Position numbers and translations under genes: made by a program
Source of the DNA: Sphingobacterium sp. UBA5670
Lineage (GTDB): Bacteria; Bacteroidota; Bacteroidia; Sphingobacteriales; Sphingobacteriaceae
Length of the DNA: 64,000 nucleotides
Reading direction: 5' to 3'
Assembly: GCF_002420705.1 (NCBI RefSeq)
Contig: NZ_DIIM01000005.1
Coordinates: 256,795-320,794, forward strand
Shown here: in pieces, positions 42,290 through 49,499 of the stretch
Position numbering within the stretch: position 1 is the stretch's first letter
Layout of the letters: every line of letters starts with the position of its first letter
Notes under the pieces: generated by a model
Database searches by the model: none
Seen by the model: only the letters and a program-made list of their open reading frames with translations
What the model was told of the DNA's origin: nothing

Positions 42290-44464
42290 ATGTCCAATCG
42301 ATTTATAACATCTTTTAAGTCCCGCAAGTGGCGATGGCTTTATATTGCTCTAGCTGCTATTCTGGTTTTGGCTATTGCAGTTGGTACCTATGCTTATCAG
42401 AAAAGAGATGCCATGCTCATGGGAGCAATCAACAAAGCGAAAGCAAAGTTGCTTGAAAAGTATGATATGGAGTTGAAGATCCAATATTATGCCTTCCAGG
42501 GAATTAATGCAGTACAGTTTAAGAATATACAATTGTTGCCCAAACATCGAGATCAACTGGCACAGATCAACGATCTGACGGTATCTGTAAAATTGTGGCC
42601 TCTGCTATTTGGAGATGTGAAATTGGGTCAGGTTATTTTGGATAATGGAACAGTTTCTCTTGTTAAAAAAGATTCGATCAGTAACTATGATTTCTTGTTC
42701 AAGAAACAGAAAAAAGATACTGTGGAAAATGATAATCCAAAACAGAATCTCGCCGCACTGGCAGATCGATTGTTGAAGAATGTGTTTTTTAAGGTCCCGA
42801 ATGATCTTGATCTCAAGAATCTTGAGCTTTCTTATCGCGATGACAGTACCTCACAGCGCATTGTCATTCCTTCTGCTGTGATCGACGGTGGAGATATGGA
42901 AACCAAGTTCCTGTTAAATGATCATGAGGCGGCCTGGAATCTGACTGGAACTATAGATTCGGATAATCAAGAATGTGACCTTCGCCTTTTTTCTGATAAA
43001 AAGGAGGTAAATCTTCCCTTGTTGCAACGTAAATTTGGTCTTGCAGTAAGTTTTGATGAAATATCATTCCGTTTGGATAAGGCTCACAGGAGGAATAAGG
43101 AATTATTGGAGTTGCACGGGCAATGGGGCTTTAAAAATCTGAAAGTAAATCACTGGCGCGTTTCTAGTAAAGATGTTATCTTTCCGGAGGCCATCATGCA
43201 GGGGGCATTGAATATTGGAGCTTCGTCAATTGAAGTCAGCAAAGAAAGTACCGTACAGGTCAAAGATTTTGTGTTTTCTCCTTATCTCAAATATGTACAT
43301 AAACCTGAGAAAGAGCTTTTCCTCGCTGTTCATACCGATAAGATCGAGGCGCAGCACTTTTTTGATGCCATGCCAGTTGGATTATTTCCGGGCTTAGATG
43401 GTATTCAGGTGGAGGGGCATATTCAGTACGATCTGAATTTTGCTCTTGAATTAAAAAGGCCCGAAAAGCTTCTTTTCTCCTCCAAAATGGATGATAAGGA
43501 TTTAAGAGTCGTTAAATGGGGGGAGGCCGACATTGCGATGCTAAATACACCTTTCACGTATACGGCCTATGAGGATGGTAAGCCGATGCGGGAGATTGTG
43601 GTAGGTCCTCAGAATCCTAATTTTACACCGATCGATCAAATATCCCGTTATATGCAGATTAGTTTGATCAATACAGAAGATCCATTTTTCTTTAAGCACA
43701 AGGGTTTTGAGGAAAAAGCTTTTAAGCTCTCCATTGCTACAAATATCAAGGAGAAAGGATTTAAGCGCGGGGCGAGTACGATATCGATGCAACTGGTAAA
43801 AAATGTATTTCTAAACCGGAATAAAACCGTTGTGCGGAAGCTGGAAGAAATTTTGCTGGTATGGCTCATGGAACGTTCGCAGCAAGTTAGTAAAAAACGC
43901 ATGTATGAAGTCTATCTGAATGTCATCGAATGGGGAAATAATGTCTATGGTATTACCGAAGCGGCCCGCTATTATTTTGGAAAAACTCCGGCACAGCTAG
44001 GGCTTGGTGAAAGTATATTTTTGTCCAGCATTGTTCCGCGACCTAAAAAAGGACTGAACTTTTTTGACTGGACAGGGCACCTGAAAGGGAATATGTTGCG
44101 CTATTTTAATACCTATGGTCATATTATGACCAAAACGGGACAGATTAGCGTAGATTCAACAACTTCAAATTATGGTTTCTATGAAGTTGTTCTGCAGCCG
44201 CATCTGCGTGCCGCGAGACCAGCGGTTGTGGATTCTGTGGATATGTTCGACATGGGAGACGATCCATTGTTGTTCGATAATTTGGAGAGTACTTCTCCCG
44301 CCGATAATCTTGAAAGCGTGTCGGTGCCGAAGAAACTAAAAAAGATAGATCTTACCGAAAAGAAAGAAGAGGAAGCTGTTGAACAGGAGAAACCAAAGCG
44401 ATCGCTGTTTGACAAGATCTTGGGACGTAAAAAAGAGGAAAAAGATAACGACGCACACAAATAG
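42290..44464 (+). CDS. AsmA-like/GT51 transglycosylase domain protein
   Basis: A 724-aa protein with a membrane helix (about 14-35), a long N-terminal periplasmic region of about 390 residues that looks like an AsmA/DUF-type beta repeat, then a GT51 peptidoglycan glycosyltransferase domain: the catalytic Glu463 in NTEDPFFFKHKGF and KRGASTISMQLVKNVF. No transpeptidase domain follows; the end is a charged K/E-rich tail. GT51 enzymes polymerise lipid II. Start at ATG 42290; an upstream TTG adds 11 residues and would lie at the transcription start. Confidence 0.88.
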   Translation: MSNRFITSFKSRKWRWLYIALAAILVLAIAVGTYAYQKRDAMLMGAINKAKAKLLEKYDMELKIQYYAFQGINAVQFKNIQLLPKHRDQLAQINDLTVSVKLWPLLFGDVKLGQVILDNGTVSLVKKDSISNYDFLFKKQKKDTVENDNPKQNLAALADRLLKNVFFKVPNDLDLKNLELSYRDDSTSQRIVIPSAVIDGGDMETKFLLNDHEAAWNLTGTIDSDNQECDLRLFSDKKEVNLPLLQRKFGLAVSFDEISFRLDKAHRRNKELLELHGQWGFKNLKVNHWRVSSKDVIFPEAIMQGALNIGASSIEVSKESTVQVKDFVFSPYLKYVHKPEKELFLAVHTDKIEAQHFFDAMPVGLFPGLDGIQVEGHIQYDLNFALELKRPEKLLFSSKMDDKDLRVVKWGEADIAMLNTPFTYTAYEDGKPMREIVVGPQNPNFTPIDQISRYMQISLINTEDPFFFKHKGFEEKAFKLSIATNIKEKGFKRGASTISMQLVKNVFLNRNKTVVRKLEEILLVWLMERSQQVSKKRMYEVYLNVIEWGNNVYGITEAARYYFGKTPAQLGLGESIFLSSIVPRPKKGLNFFDWTGHLKGNMLRYFNTYGHIMTKTGQISVDSTTSNYGFYEVVLQPHLRAARPAVVDSVDMFDMGDDPLLFDNLESTSPADNLESVSVPKKLKKIDLTEKKEEEAVEQEKPKRSLFDKILGRKKEEKDNDAHK

Positions 44465-44491
44465 TGTCTGTAACGAAAGAATATTATTAGG

Positions 44492-45031
44492 ATGAAAAAG
44501 ATAGAAATTGACGGATTGCTTTTCGAGCCTTTATTTGAAGGGGAACAAATTCAGAAACGTGTTCGCCTGATGGGGATTGATATAAGCCTGCGTTATGAGC
44601 ACAAACAGCCTGTTTTTATAGGTGTTTTGAATGGATGTTTTATGTTTATGGCAGATTTGCTGAAGCAAATTGAGGTCCCTTGTGAAATGTCATTTATTAA
44701 GCTGGCTTCTTATATCGGAACGGGCCAATCTGAACTAAACGAGCTTTTAGGGCTCGGTATCGATCTGGAGGGGCGCGATGTGATTATTGTAGAAGATATT
44801 GTCGACTCAGGGCATTCACTTAAGCATACCTTAGATGCTATAAAAAAATTAAATCCAGCTAGTGTTATAGCCTGTGCACTTTTGGTGAAACCCGAGGCGC
44901 TGCAGTACCATTTCGAGGAATTGACCTATGTCGGTTTTGAAATAAGTAAAGAATTTGTGGTTGGGTATGGCATGGATTATAACGGTCTTTGTCGCAATCT
45001 CCCTGATATCTATAAAAACGTAGCAATTTAA
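44492..45031 (+). CDS. hpt: Hypoxanthine phosphoribosyltransferase
   Basis: A 179-aa type I PRTase that makes IMP or GMP from hypoxanthine or guanine and PRPP. The PRPP loop IIVEDIVDSGHSL (98-110) and the LNGCFMFMADL stretch fit the family. It completes the salvage route opened by the purine nucleoside phosphorylase at 6.2 kb. It follows the GT51 gene by 27 nt and is convergent with the next gene. Confidence 0.95.
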   Translation: MKKIEIDGLLFEPLFEGEQIQKRVRLMGIDISLRYEHKQPVFIGVLNGCFMFMADLLKQIEVPCEMSFIKLASYIGTGQSELNELLGLGIDLEGRDVIIVEDIVDSGHSLKHTLDAIKKLNPASVIACALLVKPEALQYHFEELTYVGFEISKEFVVGYGMDYNGLCRNLPDIYKNVAI

Positions 45032-45075
45032 TGTGCCATCAATTGATAAATAGATTTTAACTGTAGAATTTTGAT

Positions 45076-45573
45076 CTATTCAAGTGTTTGGTGGCTGTAT
45101 AATTCTTTCAGTGTGATGACCAAAGTTTCCAAGTCAGCTAATGGAAACTTAGAGACAGTTTCAAGGACCTCTTTCTCATCAAATTTAATGACCAAGATTC
45201 CTTTGTTATCTTCCTCATAGCCTATCTTTTCGATCATAAAACCTATCTTATCGAAATCAAATTCTTTTAAATTGTCCTTAAACCATCGGTAGTCTGCAGT
45301 ATAATTTATTTTTTTTGTTTGAAAATGAATAATCTCAGCGCCATAGGTATTCCATAGTGAAACACGAAGCATATAGAATGCTATTAATCCGAATATAGCA
45401 TAGATAGCAATACTTATAATTGTCATCTCGCCATGGAGCACATTGGCAATGAGGCCACCTAAAGGTAGCGTTATTGTAAATATGGTCAGTAAATAGATGA
45501 ATAGTCTAGCAATTAGAGCGCCCCTTTTTTCTTTTAATATCAGCTGGTTTTGTTTTAACTCGATTTGATTCAT
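45076..45573 (-). CDS. Hypothetical membrane protein
   Basis: A 165-aa protein with two hydrophobic helices (about 22-46 and 52-70) and a C-terminal cytoplasmic part of about 90 aa with alternating beta and helix segments, resembling a PH-like fold by eye only. I do not recognise the family. ATG start and gene-like composition. It precedes nothing on the same strand except tag upstream. Confidence 0.72.
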   Translation of the reverse strand: MNQIELKQNQLILKEKRGALIARLFIYLLTIFTITLPLGGLIANVLHGEMTIISIAIYAIFGLIAFYMLRVSLWNTYGAEIIHFQTKKINYTADYRWFKDNLKEFDFDKIGFMIEKIGYEEDNKGILVIKFDEKEVLETVSKFPLADLETLVITLKELYSHQTLE

Positions 45574-45651
45574 ATGTCGTATTTTTTCAGAATAGTTAGT
45601 TTTGACGAGTATAAATTGGTCTTTGCGAAAGGTCTTTGTGGTCTAAAGTGG

Positions 45652-46221
45652 CTAGTCGTATTTAAATGAACAGGTTTCGATATGATCATTGACCATTCCA
45701 ACGGCTTGCATATAGGCATAGCAAATGGTAGATCCAAAAAACTTGAACCCTTTTTTCTTCATGTCCTTTGCTATTTTGTCTGAAATCTCCGTTGTAGCAG
45801 GTACATGCTGCAAACTTGGCCAATGGTTCACAATGGGCTGTTGTTCAGGCAGGAAGCTATAAAGGTAGTTATAAAAACTGCCATATTCAACCTGGACTTT
45901 TTTGAAAAGCTGTGCATTGGTAATGGTGGATTCAATTTTATTGCGATGTTTGATAATACCGGACTCCTTGAGCAACTGTTCGACAGCTTCGTTGTTGTAC
46001 GCCGCTACCTGATCGGCATCAAAATTGGCGAAAGCTTCTTGGTAAGCGCTTCTGCGACGGAGAATCGTGATCCAGCTTAAGCCCGCCTGAGCAGATTCCA
46101 GTACTAAAAATTCGAATAAGGTTCTGTCGTCTTTGACTTGCCGGCCCCATTCTTTATCGTGATAGTCAACGTATTGCTCGTCAGATCCACACCATTGGCA
46201 ACGTGTAATTTCTTTGTGCAT
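45652..46221 (-). CDS. tag: DNA-3-methyladenine glycosylase I
   Basis: A 189-aa base-excision repair enzyme. The zinc site is complete: Cys8 and His21 at the N terminus (RCQWCG, YHDKEWG), His180 and Cys184 at the C terminus (NDHIETC). AGLSWITILRRR is the HhH-like core. The ATG at 46221 puts the zinc ligands at family positions; an upstream start would add 38 residues and run into the DUF4271 gene. Confidence 0.95.
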   Translation of the reverse strand: MHKEITRCQWCGSDEQYVDYHDKEWGRQVKDDRTLFEFLVLESAQAGLSWITILRRRSAYQEAFANFDADQVAAYNNEAVEQLLKESGIIKHRNKIESTITNAQLFKKVQVEYGSFYNYLYSFLPEQQPIVNHWPSLQHVPATTEISDKIAKDMKKKGFKFFGSTICYAYMQAVGMVNDHIETCSFKYD

Positions 46222-46344
46222 GTTCTCTAAAGATTTTTTGGATGCAATATAACTTTTTATCCTAACTTTACGACCACAATTAAAGAGTTTCGAATATAGA
46301 TGGTTATTGAGCATCTCATTGCCGTTAAGAGACAATTCATTTTA

Positions 46345-47316
46345 ATGAGCGTTACAATCTTCAAATATCATATTCTATTTGTACTATTTCTGCTGTTTTC
46401 AATATCGGGATTGAAAGCACAGCGGCGGGCGCAGCGGGCTGTTATTCAGCGCAGCATAGTTGCGGCTGATAGTCTAAATGCTGTAAAAGATGCTGTTATT
46501 TCACCCAATCGTAAAGTTTTGGAATCCCTGAACCCAGCACTACAAAATCAATATCGAATTGTAACCGTGGAAGAGAAAGGACTAGCGGTTCATAACATCA
46601 ATAATTTTGATGTACAGCAGTATTTTCAGGGGGAAATGAGGCGTAGCAATTTGGATAGGCAAGATGGGACGCTCAAAGTTCATCGAGAAAACTGGATCCT
46701 ATTTACGGTTCTTGCATTAATTTTTGGTGTTGGAATGATTCGGGTGTTTTTTCCTTCAGATATCAAATTGGTTTTTCAGGGCTATTGGGATGATCGGGTT
46801 TTATTGTCTGTGAGCAAGGAGGATACGATCCTGACATCTTGGCCATTTATATTTCTATTTATATTATTTTCGGGAGCGATAGGCTTATTTGTAAGTCTAT
46901 TTTATGCGTATGAATTGAATAGATTCGATTTTATTACTTTCCCTAATTATATGAAGACTGTAGGAATGGTTGGTGGTTTGTTCGCGTTAAAAATCGGATT
47001 TATCAGATTCTTATCCTTTGTTTTTGAAATTAGAAAGTTAGTAAAAGAATATGTGACGGTGTTGTATCTGATCTATTTCAACACACTTTTTTTAATGCTT
47101 CCTGTGTTATTAATTTTGAGTCTTGTTCCCTTGACATCGGTTGGTGTTGTGTTGCATTTGGCTATTGTTGGAGCCGGTTTGCTGTTTTTCTATCGGTTTC
47201 TTAAGACAGCGGCTCATATTATGTCTATGTATAAATTTTCAATTTCCTATTTAATTTTGTACCTTTGTTGCCTAGAAATAGCACCAATATTAATACTGTT
47301 AAGATTATTGAGCTAA
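46345..47316 (+). CDS. DUF4271 domain-containing membrane protein
   Basis: About 323 aa. An N-terminal signal (SVTIFKYHILFVLFLLFSISGLKAQ), a polar region, then about six membrane helices in the C-terminal DUF4271 domain. Function unknown. In Bacteroidota it typically precedes hemD, as here (11-nt gap). The start at 46345 gives a normal signal peptide; an ATG at 46300 would add 15 residues. Confidence 0.85.
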   Translation: MSVTIFKYHILFVLFLLFSISGLKAQRRAQRAVIQRSIVAADSLNAVKDAVISPNRKVLESLNPALQNQYRIVTVEEKGLAVHNINNFDVQQYFQGEMRRSNLDRQDGTLKVHRENWILFTVLALIFGVGMIRVFFPSDIKLVFQGYWDDRVLLSVSKEDTILTSWPFIFLFILFSGAIGLFVSLFYAYELNRFDFITFPNYMKTVGMVGGLFALKIGFIRFLSFVFEIRKLVKEYVTVLYLIYFNTLFLMLPVLLILSLVPLTSVGVVLHLAIVGAGLLFFYRFLKTAAHIMSMYKFSISYLILYLCCLEIAPILILLRLLS

Positions 47317-47327
47317 AACTGGTTAAT

Positions 47328-48098
47328 ATGCAAACTTCAGACGTAGAAAGAGCAAAGAAGGTAAAAAGTGTACTGGTGACTTTACCAAAGCCTGAAAACG
47401 ATAAGTCCCCTTATTATGATTTAGCAAAGAAATACGGGTTAAAATTAGACTTTCGAGGTTTTATACACGTAGAAGGAGTTCCTGCCAAAGATGTGCGTAG
47501 GGATAAGGTTAATTTAGCAGATTATTCTGCGGTAATATTTACGAGCAGAAATGCTGTAGATCATTATTTTAGAATTTGTGAAGAGATGCGATTTGAAGTT
47601 TCTGCAGAAATGAAATATTTTTGTATTTCAGAAACGATTGCCCTCTATCTTCAAAAGTATATTCAATATAGGAAACGGAAAATTTTCTTTGGCAAACAGA
47701 CTGCAAAAGATCTTGAGGAGGTGTTGAAAAAACACAAAGGAGAGAATTTTTTATTCCCATGCTCGGATGTTGCCAATGAGGAAACAAGCAATTGGTTACA
47801 GCAAAATGGCTATAAGTTTACTCCTGCTGTTCTTTTTAGAACCGTTGTAAGTGATTTGACTGATCTGAAGGATGTTTTCTACGATGTTATCGTGTTCTTT
47901 AGTCCTTCCAGTGTACAGTCTTTATATGATAACTTCCCGGACTTTAAACAGAACAATACCAGGATTGCTGCATTTGGTGCATCAACCCAGCAGGCACTTT
48001 TAGATCATGGATTGATTTTAGATATTCCGGCTCCGACACCAAAAGCGCCTAGTATGACAATGGCTGTCGAAGAATATATCAAAAAAGTAAATAAGTAA
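47328..48098 (+). CDS. hemD: Uroporphyrinogen-III synthase
   Basis: A 256-aa two-domain HemD that closes hydroxymethylbilane to uroporphyrinogen III in haem synthesis. DYSAVIFTSRNAVDHYF and VIVFFSPSSVQSLYDNF are the repeated domain motifs, and IAAFGASTQQALLDHG the C-terminal one. The start at MQTSDVERAKKVKS is chosen because upstream in-frame codons overlap the DUF4271 gene. Sequence divergence of HemD is normal. Followed by a terminator. Confidence 0.9.
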   Translation: MQTSDVERAKKVKSVLVTLPKPENDKSPYYDLAKKYGLKLDFRGFIHVEGVPAKDVRRDKVNLADYSAVIFTSRNAVDHYFRICEEMRFEVSAEMKYFCISETIALYLQKYIQYRKRKIFFGKQTAKDLEEVLKKHKGENFLFPCSDVANEETSNWLQQNGYKFTPAVLFRTVVSDLTDLKDVFYDVIVFFSPSSVQSLYDNFPDFKQNNTRIAAFGASTQQALLDHGLILDIPAPTPKAPSMTMAVEEYIKKVNK

Positions 48099-48119
48099 TA
48101 ACCTCGCAGAAGGTAAATA

Positions 48120-48155
48120 ACAAAAAAAGGGTTTTTTAAAACCCTTTTTTTGTTA
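48120..48155 (+). terminator. Intrinsic terminator after hemD
   Basis: AAAAAAAGGGTTTT / AAAACCCTTTTTTT hairpin with a 2-nt loop and flanking A/T runs. Confidence 0.85.
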
Positions 48156-48507
48156 TTTAATCAATAGGGAAGTCCACAAGTTGCTAAGCAGTTTTCCGTT
48201 GCTGTGTTGCAGGCTTTACTTTTCCGTATTGGATCGACAAGATTGTTGCTTTCTGGGTAGATTTGAGGGTTTACCCCGCTGATATGCTTCTATTTATAGG
48301 CTACAAAGGATTAGGAAAGAGACGGCCTATTTGTGTTCGTCAGGGTATAAAAATGACTTCGGATGGGATCAATCGTGTTAAAAAGTAATAAAAGTGACGT
48401 AGGTCATTGAGATTTTAAGTATATTTCTATTAAATTGCTTGGGGTAATTTATTCCAATTAAAAATAAGGTCTAGGCCTTATTTTTAAAATTTGATAGAAA
48501 TATTTTT
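48156..48507. other. 350-nt gene-free region with a 12-bp hairpin
   Basis: It contains a perfect inverted repeat TTAAAAATAAGG-TCTAGG-CCTTATTTTTAA (48458-48487) just upstream of the next promoter and a 34-codon ATG frame (48284-48388) that has no recognisable homology. I do not call the small frame a gene. Confidence 0.45.
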
Positions 48508-48515
48508 TATGTTTG
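48508..48515 (+). promoter_or_regulatory. -7 element of the cupin-like gene
   Basis: TATGTTTG matches TAnnTTTG; the nearest TTTG (48490-48493) is only 14 nt upstream. The start codon is at 48539. Confidence 0.4.
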
Positions 48516-48538
48516 TAATTAAGCAAAATTAGTCAGTC

Positions 48539-49408
48539 GTGAAGTTAAAGCAAGTTGATAAAATTTCGGGCATTCGATCAGAGGACTTCTTAAAAAATTA
48601 TCTGAAACCAGGTTTTCCTGTCATTATATCAGATTTTATCAGTGCAGAAAGTCCAGCGTGGAAGAAATGGAGTTATGATTACTTTAAGGAAATTGCAGGA
48701 GATATAAAAATAGATGTCTACGGAAAAGAGGAGGAGTCAATGGACCGTGCTGCCAGCGCCCCTGTTGGCCATATGACATTTGCAGAATACTTGGATCTGA
48801 TTACAAAAGAACCTACTGAATTGCGGTTGTTTTTGTTCAATCTGCTCAAAATACGTCCTGAACTGAAACACGATGTTATTTATAACGATGTGACAGGAGG
48901 CAAGGTCTTGCAATGGCTACCATTTATGTTCTTTGGTGGAGAGGGGTCAAGTACCCGTAATCATTTCGATATTGATATGTCACACGTATTTATTTCTCAA
49001 TTTCAAGGATTAAAACGTATCTGGCTTTTTCCGAATGATCAATCTGATTTGATGTATAAATTGCCGTACAACTTTCATAGTATTGCCAATCCAAAATATA
49101 GCAGCGAAGAAGAGTATCCTGGTATTAAGTACCTGGACGGCTACGAAGCGGTAATCCATCCTGGAGAGACCTTATACATGCCAGCAGGATGGTGGCATTA
49201 TATTCAATATGAAACGGAGGGCTACTCGATTTCTGTTAGGGCTTTAGCAAATTCGATCAGTGAGAAATTGAAAGGCGCGCGTAATCTGTTTATCACAAGG
49301 CATTTTGATAATACGATGCGAAAAATCTTTAAAGACCATTGGTTCCACTATAAAATTAACACAGCAAAACGTCGAGCCAATAATGCAATTAAAAGAAACA
49401 AACGTTAA
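48539..49408 (+). CDS. JmjC/cupin-like Fe(II)/2-oxoglutarate hydroxylase
   Basis: A 289-aa cytoplasmic protein. The iron triad is HxD...H: His142-Phe-Asp144 and His220 (AGWWHYIQY). The family (FIH-like cupin_8/JmjC) uses Fe(II) and 2-oxoglutarate to hydroxylate proteins or small substrates; the target is unknown. It starts with GTG; the frame is closed by a TAG three codons upstream, so no longer version is possible. The C terminus is very basic (KRRANNAIKRNKR). Confidence 0.88.
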   Translation: MKLKQVDKISGIRSEDFLKNYLKPGFPVIISDFISAESPAWKKWSYDYFKEIAGDIKIDVYGKEEESMDRAASAPVGHMTFAEYLDLITKEPTELRLFLFNLLKIRPELKHDVIYNDVTGGKVLQWLPFMFFGGEGSSTRNHFDIDMSHVFISQFQGLKRIWLFPNDQSDLMYKLPYNFHSIANPKYSSEEEYPGIKYLDGYEAVIHPGETLYMPAGWWHYIQYETEGYSISVRALANSISEKLKGARNLFITRHFDNTMRKIFKDHWFHYKINTAKRRANNAIKRNKR

Positions 49409-49413
49409 TATAG

Positions 49414-49445
49414 AAAAAAGGGACTGAAATGTCCCTTTTGTTTTT
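49414..49445. terminator. Terminator after the cupin-like gene
   Basis: AAAAAGGGAC-TGAAAT-GTCCCTTTT hairpin followed by GTTTTT; lies between convergent genes. Confidence 0.8.
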
Positions 49446-49499
49446 AAGTATATTTTAATAAAGGATTTAGTTTGATTTCTCCTTAAACCTTTGCTGTAC

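Noticed and set aside
45605..45640. GGTCTTTG direct repeat (two copies about 13 nt apart)
   Set aside because: Short, next to no promoter match and likely by chance.
48284..48388. 34-codon ATG frame in an intergenic region
   Set aside because: Too short to judge by composition and no similarity recognised; listed only as an observation, not as a gene.
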